Shown here piece after piece: positions 9,503-17,298 of a stretch of DNA of 64,000 nt. This DNA comes from DATAPD01 sp036265385. GTDB taxonomy: Bacteria; Acidobacteriota; Terriglobia; Terriglobales; Acidobacteriaceae. The stretch lies in NCBI GenBank assembly GCA_036265385.1, contig DATAPD010000015.1, forward strand, positions 496,001-560,000, written 5' to 3'. A model generated the notes under the pieces. The model ran no database searches. It was not told the origin of the DNA and saw only the letters and a list, made by a program, of their open reading frames with translations. The position numbers were made by a program, and so were the translations under genes. How positions within the stretch are numbered: position 1 is the first letter of the stretch; every line of letters starts with the position of its first letter.

Positions 9503-9571
9503 CCGCTATTGAAACGTATCAATAGCCGTGTTATCACAGTGCGCACACGAGTACAGCCAGTACAATAGCGG
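9503..9571. promoter_or_regulatory. Three copies of a 9-bp motif upstream of the GH2 gene
   Basis: CCGCTATTG at 9503-9511 faces CAATAGCCG at 9520-9528, forming an inverted repeat with 7-bp perfect arms. An exact reverse complement of the first copy, CAATAGCGG, recurs at 9563-9571, overlapping a TACAAT that could be a -10 box (9561-9566). The arrangement resembles operators around a promoter. No regulator gene is adjacent, so this is inference. Confidence 0.35.
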
Positions 9572-9628
9572 CTGTCTCGCGGCGTGCGATTCTTGTCAAC
9601 AGTTCTGAATTTTCGAGGGACTTCATTT

Positions 9629-12280
9629 ATGAAACGATCCTATCTCGTGTTCGGCATCATCCTGCTCCTGAGTCTGAACGGGTTTGGCCAATCTGCAGCA
9701 ACCTCCGCTAAGTTTTCACTCACAGACGGTTGGAGCCTGCAGAGTTCCTCGAAAGTTGAGAAGGATGGCAGCCAGATCTCGACTCCAGCTTTCGTCCCGC
9801 AAGGCTGGTATTCGGCTTCCGTCCCTACTACCGTGGTGGCGGCGCTCGTAAAAGCTAAGGTTTATCCCGATCCCACTTTTGGCACGAACCTGCGGCAAAT
9901 GCCCGGAGTGACTTACCCGATCGGGGCCAACTTCTCGAACATTCCTATGCAGTCGGACAGTCCTTACGCTGTGCCGTGGTGGTACCGCAAACAATTCACC
10001 CTGCCGGCAGACTACAAAGGAAAAACTGTCTGGCTGAATTTTCGAGGGATCAACTACAAGGCCAATATCTGGCTCAATGGGAAGCAGATTGCAAAATCTG
10101 AGGACATCGCCGGCGCATGGCGCACCTACGAACTCAACGTCACGGATGTGGCGAATCCGGGTGCCGTGAATGTGCTCGCGGTTCAAGTCTGGGCACCCAC
10201 TGACACCGACCTCGCGATCACGTTTGTGGATTGGAATCCTGCACCGCCAGACCGTGCGATGGGACTTTTCCGCGAAGTCTATTTCGCTTCGAGTGGTCCG
10301 GTGGCAATTCGCTATCCCGCAGTGATCACGAAACTCAACCCGCCTGCGAATGACAAAGCCAATCTGCTCGTGACAGCGCTCCTTAAGAACAGCACCGCAC
10401 AGCCCGTAAAAGGCACGTTGAAAGGAAAGATTGAGAACGTCGAGTTTTCCCAGGAGGTGGAACTCGCTGCAAATGAATCGAAGGATGTAGTCTTCGATCC
10501 GACCAAATTCGATCAGCTCAACTTTAATAATCCAAAGTTGTGGTGGCCGGCACAAATGGGCACACCAAACCTTTACTCACTCCAGATGAGCTTCGACGTG
10601 AACGGCAAGGTCTCGGACGCGAGCCACACGAATTTCGGCATCCGCGAGATCAAGTCAGAGCTGGATGCCAACAAGGGTTTGTTTTTTTCGGTCAACGGAA
10701 AGAAGGTTCTGATTCGAGGCGGTGGATACACGCCCGATTTCATGCTCCGCGAAACTCCCGAGTGGATCGAAAACCACTTCCGGTACGTCCTCGATATGGG
10801 ACTGAACACCGTTCGACTCGAGGGAAAACTTGAAACGGAAGAATTCTTCAACACAGCCGATCGTGACGGCGTCCTCATCATGGCTGGATGGTGCTGCTGC
10901 GATCACTGGGAGCACTGGCCCAAGTGGAAGCCACAGGACTTCGACATCGCAAAAGCTTCGTTGATCGATCAGATGCATCGACTGCGCAGCCATCCAAGTC
11001 TGGTCATGTGGCTGAACGGCAGCGATAATCCACCGCCTCCGGATGTAGAAGAAATGTATCTCGGCATCGAGAAGGACTTGCGCTGGCCGAACCCGGTTGT
11101 ATCTTCAGCAACCGCGAAACCCGCCGTTGTCACTGGCGTGAGCGGCGTGAAAATGTCCGGGCCCTATGAATATGTCGCGCCTTCCTATTGGATGGAAGAT
11201 AACGGCAGCAATCCGGCTCTGAAGTGCAACGCCGGCGGATGCGGCGGTTCACACGCCTTTAACACCGAAACCAGCATGGGACCCGCTGTGCCTCCCATTG
11301 AGAGCCTCGAGAAGATGTTGGGCAAAGATCATCTCTGGCCCATCGACGACGTCTGGAACTACCACGCGGGCGGCGGGGTTTTCAAAGACATTCACGTTTT
11401 CACGGACGCTTTGAACGCTCGCTATGGCAAAGCGGACAGCGCGCAAGACTATGCCACCAAAGCGCAGATGATGACCTACGAGGGCGTCCGCGCCATGTAC
11501 GAGGCATACAGCCGTGACAAGTACCGTTCGACCGGGGTGATTCAGTGGATGCTCAACAATGCGTGGCCCTCGGTCATCTGGCACCTCTATGACTACTATT
11601 GGAGGCCGGGCGGCGGATATTTCGGAGCAAAGCTTGCGATGGAACCGCTGCATCCAGTCTATGGATACGATGACCGCTCCATTTCCATCGTCAGCAGCCA
11701 ATACGAAGACGCGAAAGGATTGAAGCTCACCGCTAAGGTCTATGGCGTCGATATGAAAGAACTGTTCTCGAAAGATGCGACGCTCGATGTCGCCGCGGAT
11801 TCAACGGTCAAGTCTTTCACAATTCCTGAAATCAAAGACTCGCCCGTTTTCTTTGTCGCGTTGCGCTTGAGCGATGCAGCGGGTAAACAAGTTGGATCCA
11901 ACTTTTACTGGCTCTCAAATAAACAGGAAACGATCGATTGGGAAAAATCAAATTGGTACACCACACCAACTGCCAGTTATGCCGATTACACGGCGATCTC
12001 CCAGCTTCCTAAAGTCAAGCTGAATGTCACGAGCCGGACGGAGCATAAAGGGAAAGACGCGATTACGCACGTCACCGTGGAAAATCCAAGCAAGAACCTG
12101 GCATTCTTTGTGCGCCTGAAAGTTAACAAAGGAACTGAAGAGATTCTGCCCGTTTTGTGGCAGGACAACTACATCTCACTGCTTCCAGGTGAGAAGCGGG
12201 AACTCACTGCCACCTATCGCGAGAGCGAGTTGGGAACTGCAAAGCCAACCGTACAAGTGAAAGGGTGGAACGCAGAGTAA
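9629..12280 (+). CDS. Secreted GH2 exo-beta-D-glucosaminidase-like enzyme
   Basis: An 883-residue exported family 2 glycoside hydrolase with a signal peptide (residues 1-20, ending near LNGFGQS), sugar-binding and Ig-like domains, a TIM barrel and C-terminal Ig-like domains. Most GH2 enzymes carry an N-E acid/base motif. Here the position reads NGSDNPP, so Asp466 replaces Glu, and the nucleophile is Glu547 in FNTETSMG. This pair is the mark of the exochitosanase (CsxA-type) subfamily, which releases glucosamine from the non-reducing end of chitosan oligosaccharides. The ATG at 9629 follows GAGGGA by 8 bases; the open frame before it lacks a signal peptide. A ChbG-like deacetylase lies 1.8 kb away and fits the same substrate. 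Confidence 0.88.
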   Translation: MKRSYLVFGIILLLSLNGFGQSAATSAKFSLTDGWSLQSSSKVEKDGSQISTPAFVPQGWYSASVPTTVVAALVKAKVYPDPTFGTNLRQMPGVTYPIGANFSNIPMQSDSPYAVPWWYRKQFTLPADYKGKTVWLNFRGINYKANIWLNGKQIAKSEDIAGAWRTYELNVTDVANPGAVNVLAVQVWAPTDTDLAITFVDWNPAPPDRAMGLFREVYFASSGPVAIRYPAVITKLNPPANDKANLLVTALLKNSTAQPVKGTLKGKIENVEFSQEVELAANESKDVVFDPTKFDQLNFNNPKLWWPAQMGTPNLYSLQMSFDVNGKVSDASHTNFGIREIKSELDANKGLFFSVNGKKVLIRGGGYTPDFMLRETPEWIENHFRYVLDMGLNTVRLEGKLETEEFFNTADRDGVLIMAGWCCCDHWEHWPKWKPQDFDIAKASLIDQMHRLRSHPSLVMWLNGSDNPPPPDVEEMYLGIEKDLRWPNPVVSSATAKPAVVTGVSGVKMSGPYEYVAPSYWMEDNGSNPALKCNAGGCGGSHAFNTETSMGPAVPPIESLEKMLGKDHLWPIDDVWNYHAGGGVFKDIHVFTDALNARYGKADSAQDYATKAQMMTYEGVRAMYEAYSRDKYRSTGVIQWMLNNAWPSVIWHLYDYYWRPGGGYFGAKLAMEPLHPVYGYDDRSISIVSSQYEDAKGLKLTAKVYGVDMKELFSKDATLDVAADSTVKSFTIPEIKDSPVFFVALRLSDAAGKQVGSNFYWLSNKQETIDWEKSNWYTTPTASYADYTAISQLPKVKLNVTSRTEHKGKDAITHVTVENPSKNLAFFVRLKVNKGTEEILPVLWQDNYISLLPGEKRELTATYRESELGTAKPTVQVKGWNAE

Positions 12281-12284
12281 CTTT

Positions 12285-12357
12285 CAATTTGCGATTGCCA
12301 ATTGCCGATTTGATTCTGCTGCCTGGTTTCAATCGGCAATTGTCAATTAGCAATTGG
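12285..12357. repeat. Heptad-period intergenic repeat (CAATTGC-type), two blocks
   Basis: Units of 7 bp: first block CAATTTG, CGATTGC, CAATTGC, CGATTTG from 12285; second block CAATCGG, CAATTGT, CAATTAG, CAATTGG from 12330. The blocks also form a perfect 12-bp inverted repeat (CAATTGCCGATT at 12299-12310 against AATCGGCAATTG at 12331-12342) and fill the gap between two convergent genes, so they could act as a bidirectional terminator, although no T-run follows. Confidence 0.7.
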
Positions 12358-12363
12358 ATATAG

Positions 12364-13842
12364 CTATTCTTCTTCCGGCGGCAGCTCGAAGTTCACAAGA
12401 TCCCCGCGGAATCCGCGAGTCTTCCATGCGCCGAATGCGATGCCGAGCAGCATCCATACGCCGCCCGCTTTCCATGCCGGCCAACTCAGATTTTTCCAGA
12501 GAAAGAAGCAGATCGTGAATCCTGCCATCGGCGGCGCGATGAGGGCCAACACCACGAGGCAGATGCCGGCGACGATGTATGCATTCATCGTCGAACCGGG
12601 GTAAAGACCAATAGCGATAACAACCAGCGTCAGTATTGCCGGCAAGATCGGACTCTGCTTCGCCTCGCGCACGTTGTATCGAATGAACGCTGCCAGGTTT
12701 ACGCCCATGAACGCGATCAGCGCTCCGAAGTTGAGCATTTCCGCACCTAACCCGTAGCTGAACCATCCGATGCTCACCAACAGTGCACCAATCAACGCGA
12801 TCGTCCCGACAAACAACACGTTATTTCTCGGAACATGGCGTTTCGGTTCGACCGCACCAAAAAAAGATGGCGGTAACGCACCGCTTCGTCCCATGCCATA
12901 GAGCAAGCGCGCAGCGCCGATTTGCGCGCCCATTCCTGAACCGAAGTTCGCAACGAGCAGCGTAAAGCCTACGATCGCAAACAGTGGCACCCAGGCGCGA
13001 CCCGCCACGAACGTGAATGCTGTATCAACATTGGGGAACGGCTGCGAGGCGGGCCAGATCAACTGGGCGGCATACACCTCGACCGCCGACAAAACTCCGA
13101 TCACGAAGCAGGTCAGCACCGTCGCCAGAAGAATATTTCGCCGTGGATTTTCCGCTTCTTCCGACAACGTCGAGATTCCGTCGAAGCCGATGTAACTCAG
13201 CACTGCGATCGACGTCGCGCCCAAAACTGCCTTGATATCCCACAGCTGCGGATCGTAGAACGGCCGAGTGAAGGAGGCTGTGCCGTCGTGCGGCTGGCTG
13301 AAGATGTATCGCGCTGCGGCAACGAAGAAGATTGCGACAACCGCACCCATTCCTGCCGCGAGCAAGGTATTCACGCGCGCTGACGTCTTGATTCCCTGGA
13401 TGTTCAGAAATGTAAAGATTCCGCCGAAGAAAATCGCCCAAACGATGTAAGGCACGTGCGGAGCAAACACGTGCGCCTGCTGGCTGCACCACACAATGCA
13501 GATCATGGGGTTGAGCATGTAGTCCATGACCATGCTCCAACCCGTTACATATCCCAACGCAGGATGGATTTCCTGTCCCACGTATGCGAATGCCGAACCA
13601 GCGCTCGGATACGCTCGCGCCATACGTCCATAGCTGAACGCGGTGAACAGCATCGCCACCATCGCGATCAGCAGCGTTGTGACCACGTGTCCTTTGCCGG
13701 CAACACTGAGCACGCCAAACACCGACATCGGCGCCACCGGCTGAATCACGATAATGCCGTAAAGGATCAGGTCGCTGAGTGTCAGCGTTCTGCGCAGACG
13801 CGGCGCATGGGACGTGGCGGGAGAGGTAGAAGATGTCGACAT
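12364..13842 (-). CDS. APC-superfamily amino acid/polyamine permease
   Basis: A 492-residue inner-membrane transporter with about 12 hydrophobic segments. It begins TLTLSDLILYGIIVIQPVAP, a variant of the APC motif in which the first helix binds the substrate backbone, and contains LSYIGFDGISTLSEEAENPRRN, the conserved TM6 to loop signature of the family. Similar proteins are annotated as putrescine or general amino acid importers; the substrate cannot be read from sequence. The ATG follows AAGGAGTGGA closely, a strong ribosome site. It converges on the GH2 gene and is divergent from the ChbG-like gene. Confidence 0.9.
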   Translation of the reverse strand: MSTSSTSPATSHAPRLRRTLTLSDLILYGIIVIQPVAPMSVFGVLSVAGKGHVVTTLLIAMVAMLFTAFSYGRMARAYPSAGSAFAYVGQEIHPALGYVTGWSMVMDYMLNPMICIVWCSQQAHVFAPHVPYIVWAIFFGGIFTFLNIQGIKTSARVNTLLAAGMGAVVAIFFVAAARYIFSQPHDGTASFTRPFYDPQLWDIKAVLGATSIAVLSYIGFDGISTLSEEAENPRRNILLATVLTCFVIGVLSAVEVYAAQLIWPASQPFPNVDTAFTFVAGRAWVPLFAIVGFTLLVANFGSGMGAQIGAARLLYGMGRSGALPPSFFGAVEPKRHVPRNNVLFVGTIALIGALLVSIGWFSYGLGAEMLNFGALIAFMGVNLAAFIRYNVREAKQSPILPAILTLVVIAIGLYPGSTMNAYIVAGICLVVLALIAPPMAGFTICFFLWKNLSWPAWKAGGVWMLLGIAFGAWKTRGFRGDLVNFELPPEEE

Positions 13843-13918
13843 TCCACTCCTTATACTTCAAAACCCCGCCGCCGTGTCCAACGGAAGGGTTGTCGGAAAA
13901 CCTGCTTTTCAGGCCACG

Positions 13919-13946
13919 GTAGTTACAAGTCAGTAGCCACATGGCT
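13919..13946. repeat. Short heptad-period repeat (weak)
   Basis: Four consecutive 7-bp units, GTAGTTA, CAAGTCA, GTAGCCA and CATGGCT, lie in the divergent gap between the APC permease and the deacetylase. The similarity between units is modest; it is listed because it matches the period of the clearer loci in this window. Confidence 0.3.
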
Positions 13947-14014
13947 TCGGCGCGGATTTTCATATGCGCGCAGGATGAGTGTCAATGAAATTGTGGGTGC
14001 GAGAAAATGCGCAT

Positions 14015-14042
14015 TTGCTCCGTATTAAAACGATTCTATAAT
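14015..14042 (+). promoter_or_regulatory. Sigma-70-type promoter of the ChbG-like gene
   Basis: A perfect TATAAT at 14037-14042 lies 24 bases before the start codon, and a weak TTGCTC at 14015-14020 sits 16 bases upstream of it. A GAAGGAG ribosome site (14054-14060) follows, so the unit is well formed apart from the poor -35. Confidence 0.55.
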
Positions 14043-14065
14043 GCCAGCGGGTTGAAGGAGTTGCT

Positions 14066-15004
14066 ATGTGTATCCGTGAACTCGCGCGTGGATTCCTGTT
14101 CGCAATAACTGTTCTCGTTGCCGGTTTCGCCGTAGCGCAAACACAAACAGTGCAGGAAAAGCTCGGTTATCCCGCAACCGCCCGGCTTCTCATCATCCAC
14201 GCCGATGATTACGGTATGTCCCACTCCGTCAACCGCGCAACCACTGAAGCTCTCCAGAATGGATGGATCACCTCGGCGAGCATCTTGGTTCCCTGCCCGT
14301 GGTTTCCGGAGGCAGCGCGAATCGCCAAGCAACATCCTGACTGGGACCTCGGAATTCATCAAGCTCTCAACAGCGAGTGGACCGATTTTCGTTGGGGCGC
14401 AGTGAATGGTCGCAGCAAAGTTCCATCGCTCTATGACGAGCAGGGCTACATGCCTCTGGAAACACCCGCCGTCGTGAAGAATGCGAATATGAATGACGTC
14501 GAGACGGAATTGCGAACACAGATCCAGCGAGCGCAAGCGATGGGAGTTCACCTCACCCATCTCGACACTCACATGGCCGCGCTGGTGCAGTCACCGGATC
14601 TGTTCAAGGTGTATGCGAAGATGGGTCACGAATTCGGATTGCCCATCCTCCTTGAGCGCACTGGAACCCATGGACTACCCGCAGGCGTGGATCTTCCCGC
14701 CGATGAAGTGCTTGTGCAGAGCGTGGTTTCCATGGAGCCGGGCGTTTCGGCGAGCGACTGGCTCAATTGGTACAAGGAACATTTGGCTGCATTGAAACCG
14801 GGTGTGTATCAACTTATCGTGCACCTGGCCTACGACGATGACGAGATGCGTGGAGCAACGTACGACCATCCAGATTGGGGCGCCGCATGGCGGCAACAGG
14901 ATTTCAACATGGTGAAGAGCCCCGAATTTCGCCAGTTCCTGAAAGACCAGGGATTTGTGCTGGTCACGTGGAAAGAATTAGCGAAGGCGTTGCCGAAGAA
15001 GTAA
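14066..15004 (+). CDS. Secreted ChbG/HpnK (YdjC) family carbohydrate deacetylase
   Basis: A 312-residue protein of the YdjC family, whose characterised member ChbG removes the acetyl group from chitobiose and chitotriose. The metal-site signature HADDYGMS (residues 45-52) and the later THLDTHMA are intact. Unlike enteric ChbG it carries an N-terminal signal peptide (about residues 1-24, ending AVAQTQ), so it should act outside the cytoplasm. It starts at ATG 14066 behind a GAAGGAG ribosome site and its own promoter. Next to a secreted exo-glucosaminidase, deacetylation of N-acetyl-oligosaccharides before exo-cleavage is a reasonable inference; the exact substrate is not proven. Confidence 0.88.
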   Translation: MCIRELARGFLFAITVLVAGFAVAQTQTVQEKLGYPATARLLIIHADDYGMSHSVNRATTEALQNGWITSASILVPCPWFPEAARIAKQHPDWDLGIHQALNSEWTDFRWGAVNGRSKVPSLYDEQGYMPLETPAVVKNANMNDVETELRTQIQRAQAMGVHLTHLDTHMAALVQSPDLFKVYAKMGHEFGLPILLERTGTHGLPAGVDLPADEVLVQSVVSMEPGVSASDWLNWYKEHLAALKPGVYQLIVHLAYDDDEMRGATYDHPDWGAAWRQQDFNMVKSPEFRQFLKDQGFVLVTWKELAKALPKK

Positions 15005-15055
15005 TCAGAAACGTAGGGGCGTAGCTTGCTACGTCCGGCACAGAAAGCTCGAGAA

Positions 15056-16825
15056 TCACTTCCCAATCTCCACACTCTCTTTCACGCCCTGCCCTTCGAT
15101 AACGGTATAGATCTTGTCCGCCGCTAGATCTTTCAACTGTTCGACGTTCCCATTCGGCCAGCGAATCTCGACACTCTCCATTTTCGCGGCTCCCGCCAGC
15201 CCGAAATGTAAGCGCAAATCGTTCTGCGATAGATAGCTTCCGCCGCCTCTCACTTCGTCGAACTGTTTGGCGCCACCAGCAACAATGCTCACGCGCGCGC
15301 CAATCGCTGCGCGATTGCTCTTTGTCCCGACTAACTTGAATTCAACCCGATGATTGCCGCTTGCGTTCTGATTCATCAGCAGCGAAGGCGGAGCACCAAC
15401 ATTCAAGACGACCATATCTACATTGCCGTTATTCGCAATGTCGCCGAAGGCAACGCCGCGTCGCGACTGGAGCGGAATCTCCGCCAATCCCGCTGCCTTT
15501 GACACTTCTTCAAACCGGCCGTTCCGCAGATTTCTGTGTAGCAGCATCGGCTCCGCATACCGAGCGCTTCCCGAGACGTTATCCATTTGCGGATACACGT
15601 GCCCATTCACCACGAAGAGATCGAGCCAGCCATCGTTATCCATGTCGAAAAATGAAGTGCCCCACCCCACCAGCGGCATACTGCGTTGACCGACCTGCGA
15701 AGGGAACGCCACGTCCTCGAACTGGTCCTTTGCCACGTTTCGGTACAAAGTGTTCGGTTGATCCGCAAATTCAGTCACGAACATGGAGAGCCGGCCGCTG
15801 TGATCGTAGTCTCCCCACGACACTCCCATGGATCCGAGCGCCTGCCCTTCCCCGTTCATGGCGATTCCTGCCAGCAAACCTTCATCGGTAAATGTACCGT
15901 CATGGTTGTTGCGATAAAGATGGTTAGGCGTCGTATCATCCGCGACAAACAGGTCGGGCCAACCATCGTTGTCGTAGTCACCCCATGTCACTCCCAACCC
16001 GTAATAGCCATCGGGATCGTTCACGCCCGCTTTCTTCGACACTTCCTCGAAGGTGCCATCGCCCCGGTTGTGATAGAGAAAGTCAGTGTCTCCCTGCATG
16101 CCCCATGGTCCGCACTGCACAGAAACACCTTTGAACTTGCAGAATTTCGTGCTGCCGAATTCGGGCAGATTATCCATATCGACGTGCACATAGCGCGAGA
16201 CGAATAGATCGACATTGCCGTCGCGATCGTAATCGGCCCACGCCGCTCCCGTTGAAAATCCGTCGCCTCGCACTCCGGCCTTGTCCGTAACGTCCTCAAA
16301 CGTGCAGTTGCCTTTGTTGCGATAGAGCACGTTGTGTCCGTAGCCGGTGACAAATAAGTCGAGGTTGCCGTCGTTGTCGAAGTCCGCGACTGCCACACCC
16401 ATCCCCCAGCCCTTGCGCGTCAGGCCTGCCTTTTCCGTCACGTCGACAAATTTCAAATTGTTTTCCTGATGCCAGAGCGTGACCAGCGGATCGCCGCCTT
16501 GCTGCCGATATCGATCGACCGACGAGCCATTCACCATGATGATGTCGAGCTTGCCATCGTTGTCGCAATCGAATATCCCCACACCTCCGCTCATCGACTC
16601 GATCACGTAATGCTTCTCCGCTGATGAGATATGAGAGCGAGTAAGCCCTGCTTCGGCGGCAATATCTTTGAAGGTCGGAACCGGCGTTTTCGGAGCGGGA
16701 GTTTTCAGCCCTTGCTTCTGAACTGGAACCTTCGTCGCGGGCGGTCCCATGGGGCCAGTCTGCGCATGAACACAAATTGGGATGAGCAAAAGAAAAAGCC
16801 CGAGTCGAACGAAGTCATTCCCCAT
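15056..16825 (-). CDS. FG-GAP repeat protein with ASPIC/UnbV domain
   Basis: A 589-residue exported protein. After a signal peptide (about residues 1-22, LGLFLLLIPICVHAQ) comes a series of FG-GAP/VCBS blades with recurring calcium-type loops such as DFDNDGNLDLF, DYDRDGNVDLF, DYDNDGWPDLF and DMDNDGWLDLF, predicting a beta-propeller. The C-terminal 90 residues are an ASPIC/UnbV domain (GARVSIVAGG and ESVEIRWPNG). Such proteins are abundant in Acidobacteriota and probably sit at the cell surface; the binding target is unknown. The ATG at 16825 is chosen because AGGA lies upstream, the signal peptide starts there, and the longer frame would overlap the preceding gene. Confidence 0.92.
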   Translation of the reverse strand: MGNDFVRLGLFLLLIPICVHAQTGPMGPPATKVPVQKQGLKTPAPKTPVPTFKDIAAEAGLTRSHISSAEKHYVIESMSGGVGIFDCDNDGKLDIIMVNGSSVDRYRQQGGDPLVTLWHQENNLKFVDVTEKAGLTRKGWGMGVAVADFDNDGNLDLFVTGYGHNVLYRNKGNCTFEDVTDKAGVRGDGFSTGAAWADYDRDGNVDLFVSRYVHVDMDNLPEFGSTKFCKFKGVSVQCGPWGMQGDTDFLYHNRGDGTFEEVSKKAGVNDPDGYYGLGVTWGDYDNDGWPDLFVADDTTPNHLYRNNHDGTFTDEGLLAGIAMNGEGQALGSMGVSWGDYDHSGRLSMFVTEFADQPNTLYRNVAKDQFEDVAFPSQVGQRSMPLVGWGTSFFDMDNDGWLDLFVVNGHVYPQMDNVSGSARYAEPMLLHRNLRNGRFEEVSKAAGLAEIPLQSRRGVAFGDIANNGNVDMVVLNVGAPPSLLMNQNASGNHRVEFKLVGTKSNRAAIGARVSIVAGGAKQFDEVRGGGSYLSQNDLRLHFGLAGAAKMESVEIRWPNGNVEQLKDLAADKIYTVIEGQGVKESVEIGK

Positions 16826-16872
16826 CGGGCTGAAATTCCTGGGTAAGAGTCTGATCGGCGAGTGCACGAATT

Positions 16873-17235
16873 TCAGTCTTCGACTAACCAATCCATCGCT
16901 TCTTCGCGATTGTTGAACTTGGGAAATTCACGTTGCGAGAAGGTCTGGAAATTTTCATAGAAAACACGAGGCAGGTTCTCGGTCCCAACCCATGCCGATT
17001 TCTTCACAAACGGCCGATCGAGAGTCAAAACCTCTTTCATCCGCGTAGCCACCGTACGATCCACTTGGGCGCCTTTGAAATCGGCCAACGTCAGCACACT
17101 GTCGCGCCCGTGCTTGGCAATCGTGATCTGCACGTATTCCAGAAGTAGCAGCATCTGCTGAATGGTTGCGTCCGTAAAATCAATCAGCAGAATCTGCTTG
17201 TCCTTATGCGTGATGAAATGAATGCGATCGTCCAT
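16873..17235 (-). CDS. SpoIIAA-like (STAS-fold) small protein
   Basis: A 120-residue cytoplasmic protein that resembles the SpoIIAA-like family: a beta-alpha core (ILLIDFTDATIQQMLLLLEY, then VLTLADFKGAQVD) and the ending FNNREEAMDWLVED, where an F-x-x-x-E-E-A-x-x-W-L tail is common in that group. No phosphorylatable STAS serine can be assigned with confidence. It lies 47 bases upstream of the ASPIC/UnbV gene on the same strand and just downstream of alaS. Role unknown; a signalling or lipid-binding function would be a guess. Confidence 0.65.
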   Translation of the reverse strand: MDDRIHFITHKDKQILLIDFTDATIQQMLLLLEYVQITIAKHGRDSVLTLADFKGAQVDRTVATRMKEVLTLDRPFVKKSAWVGTENLPRVFYENFQTFSQREFPKFNNREEAMDWLVED

Positions 17236-17270
17236 ATTGCGATGCGGATCGTCTCGAGTTAACGCGACCC

Positions 17271-17298
17271 CACAAGACTAACCACAAACTACTAGCTA
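17271..17298. repeat. Heptad-period repeat at the alaS stop codon (weak)
   Basis: Units ACAAGAC, TAACCAC, AAACTAC, TAGCTAC run at a 7-bp period from about 17272 and overlap the complement of the alaS stop codon (17292-17294). It is less regular than the best loci. Confidence 0.35.
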
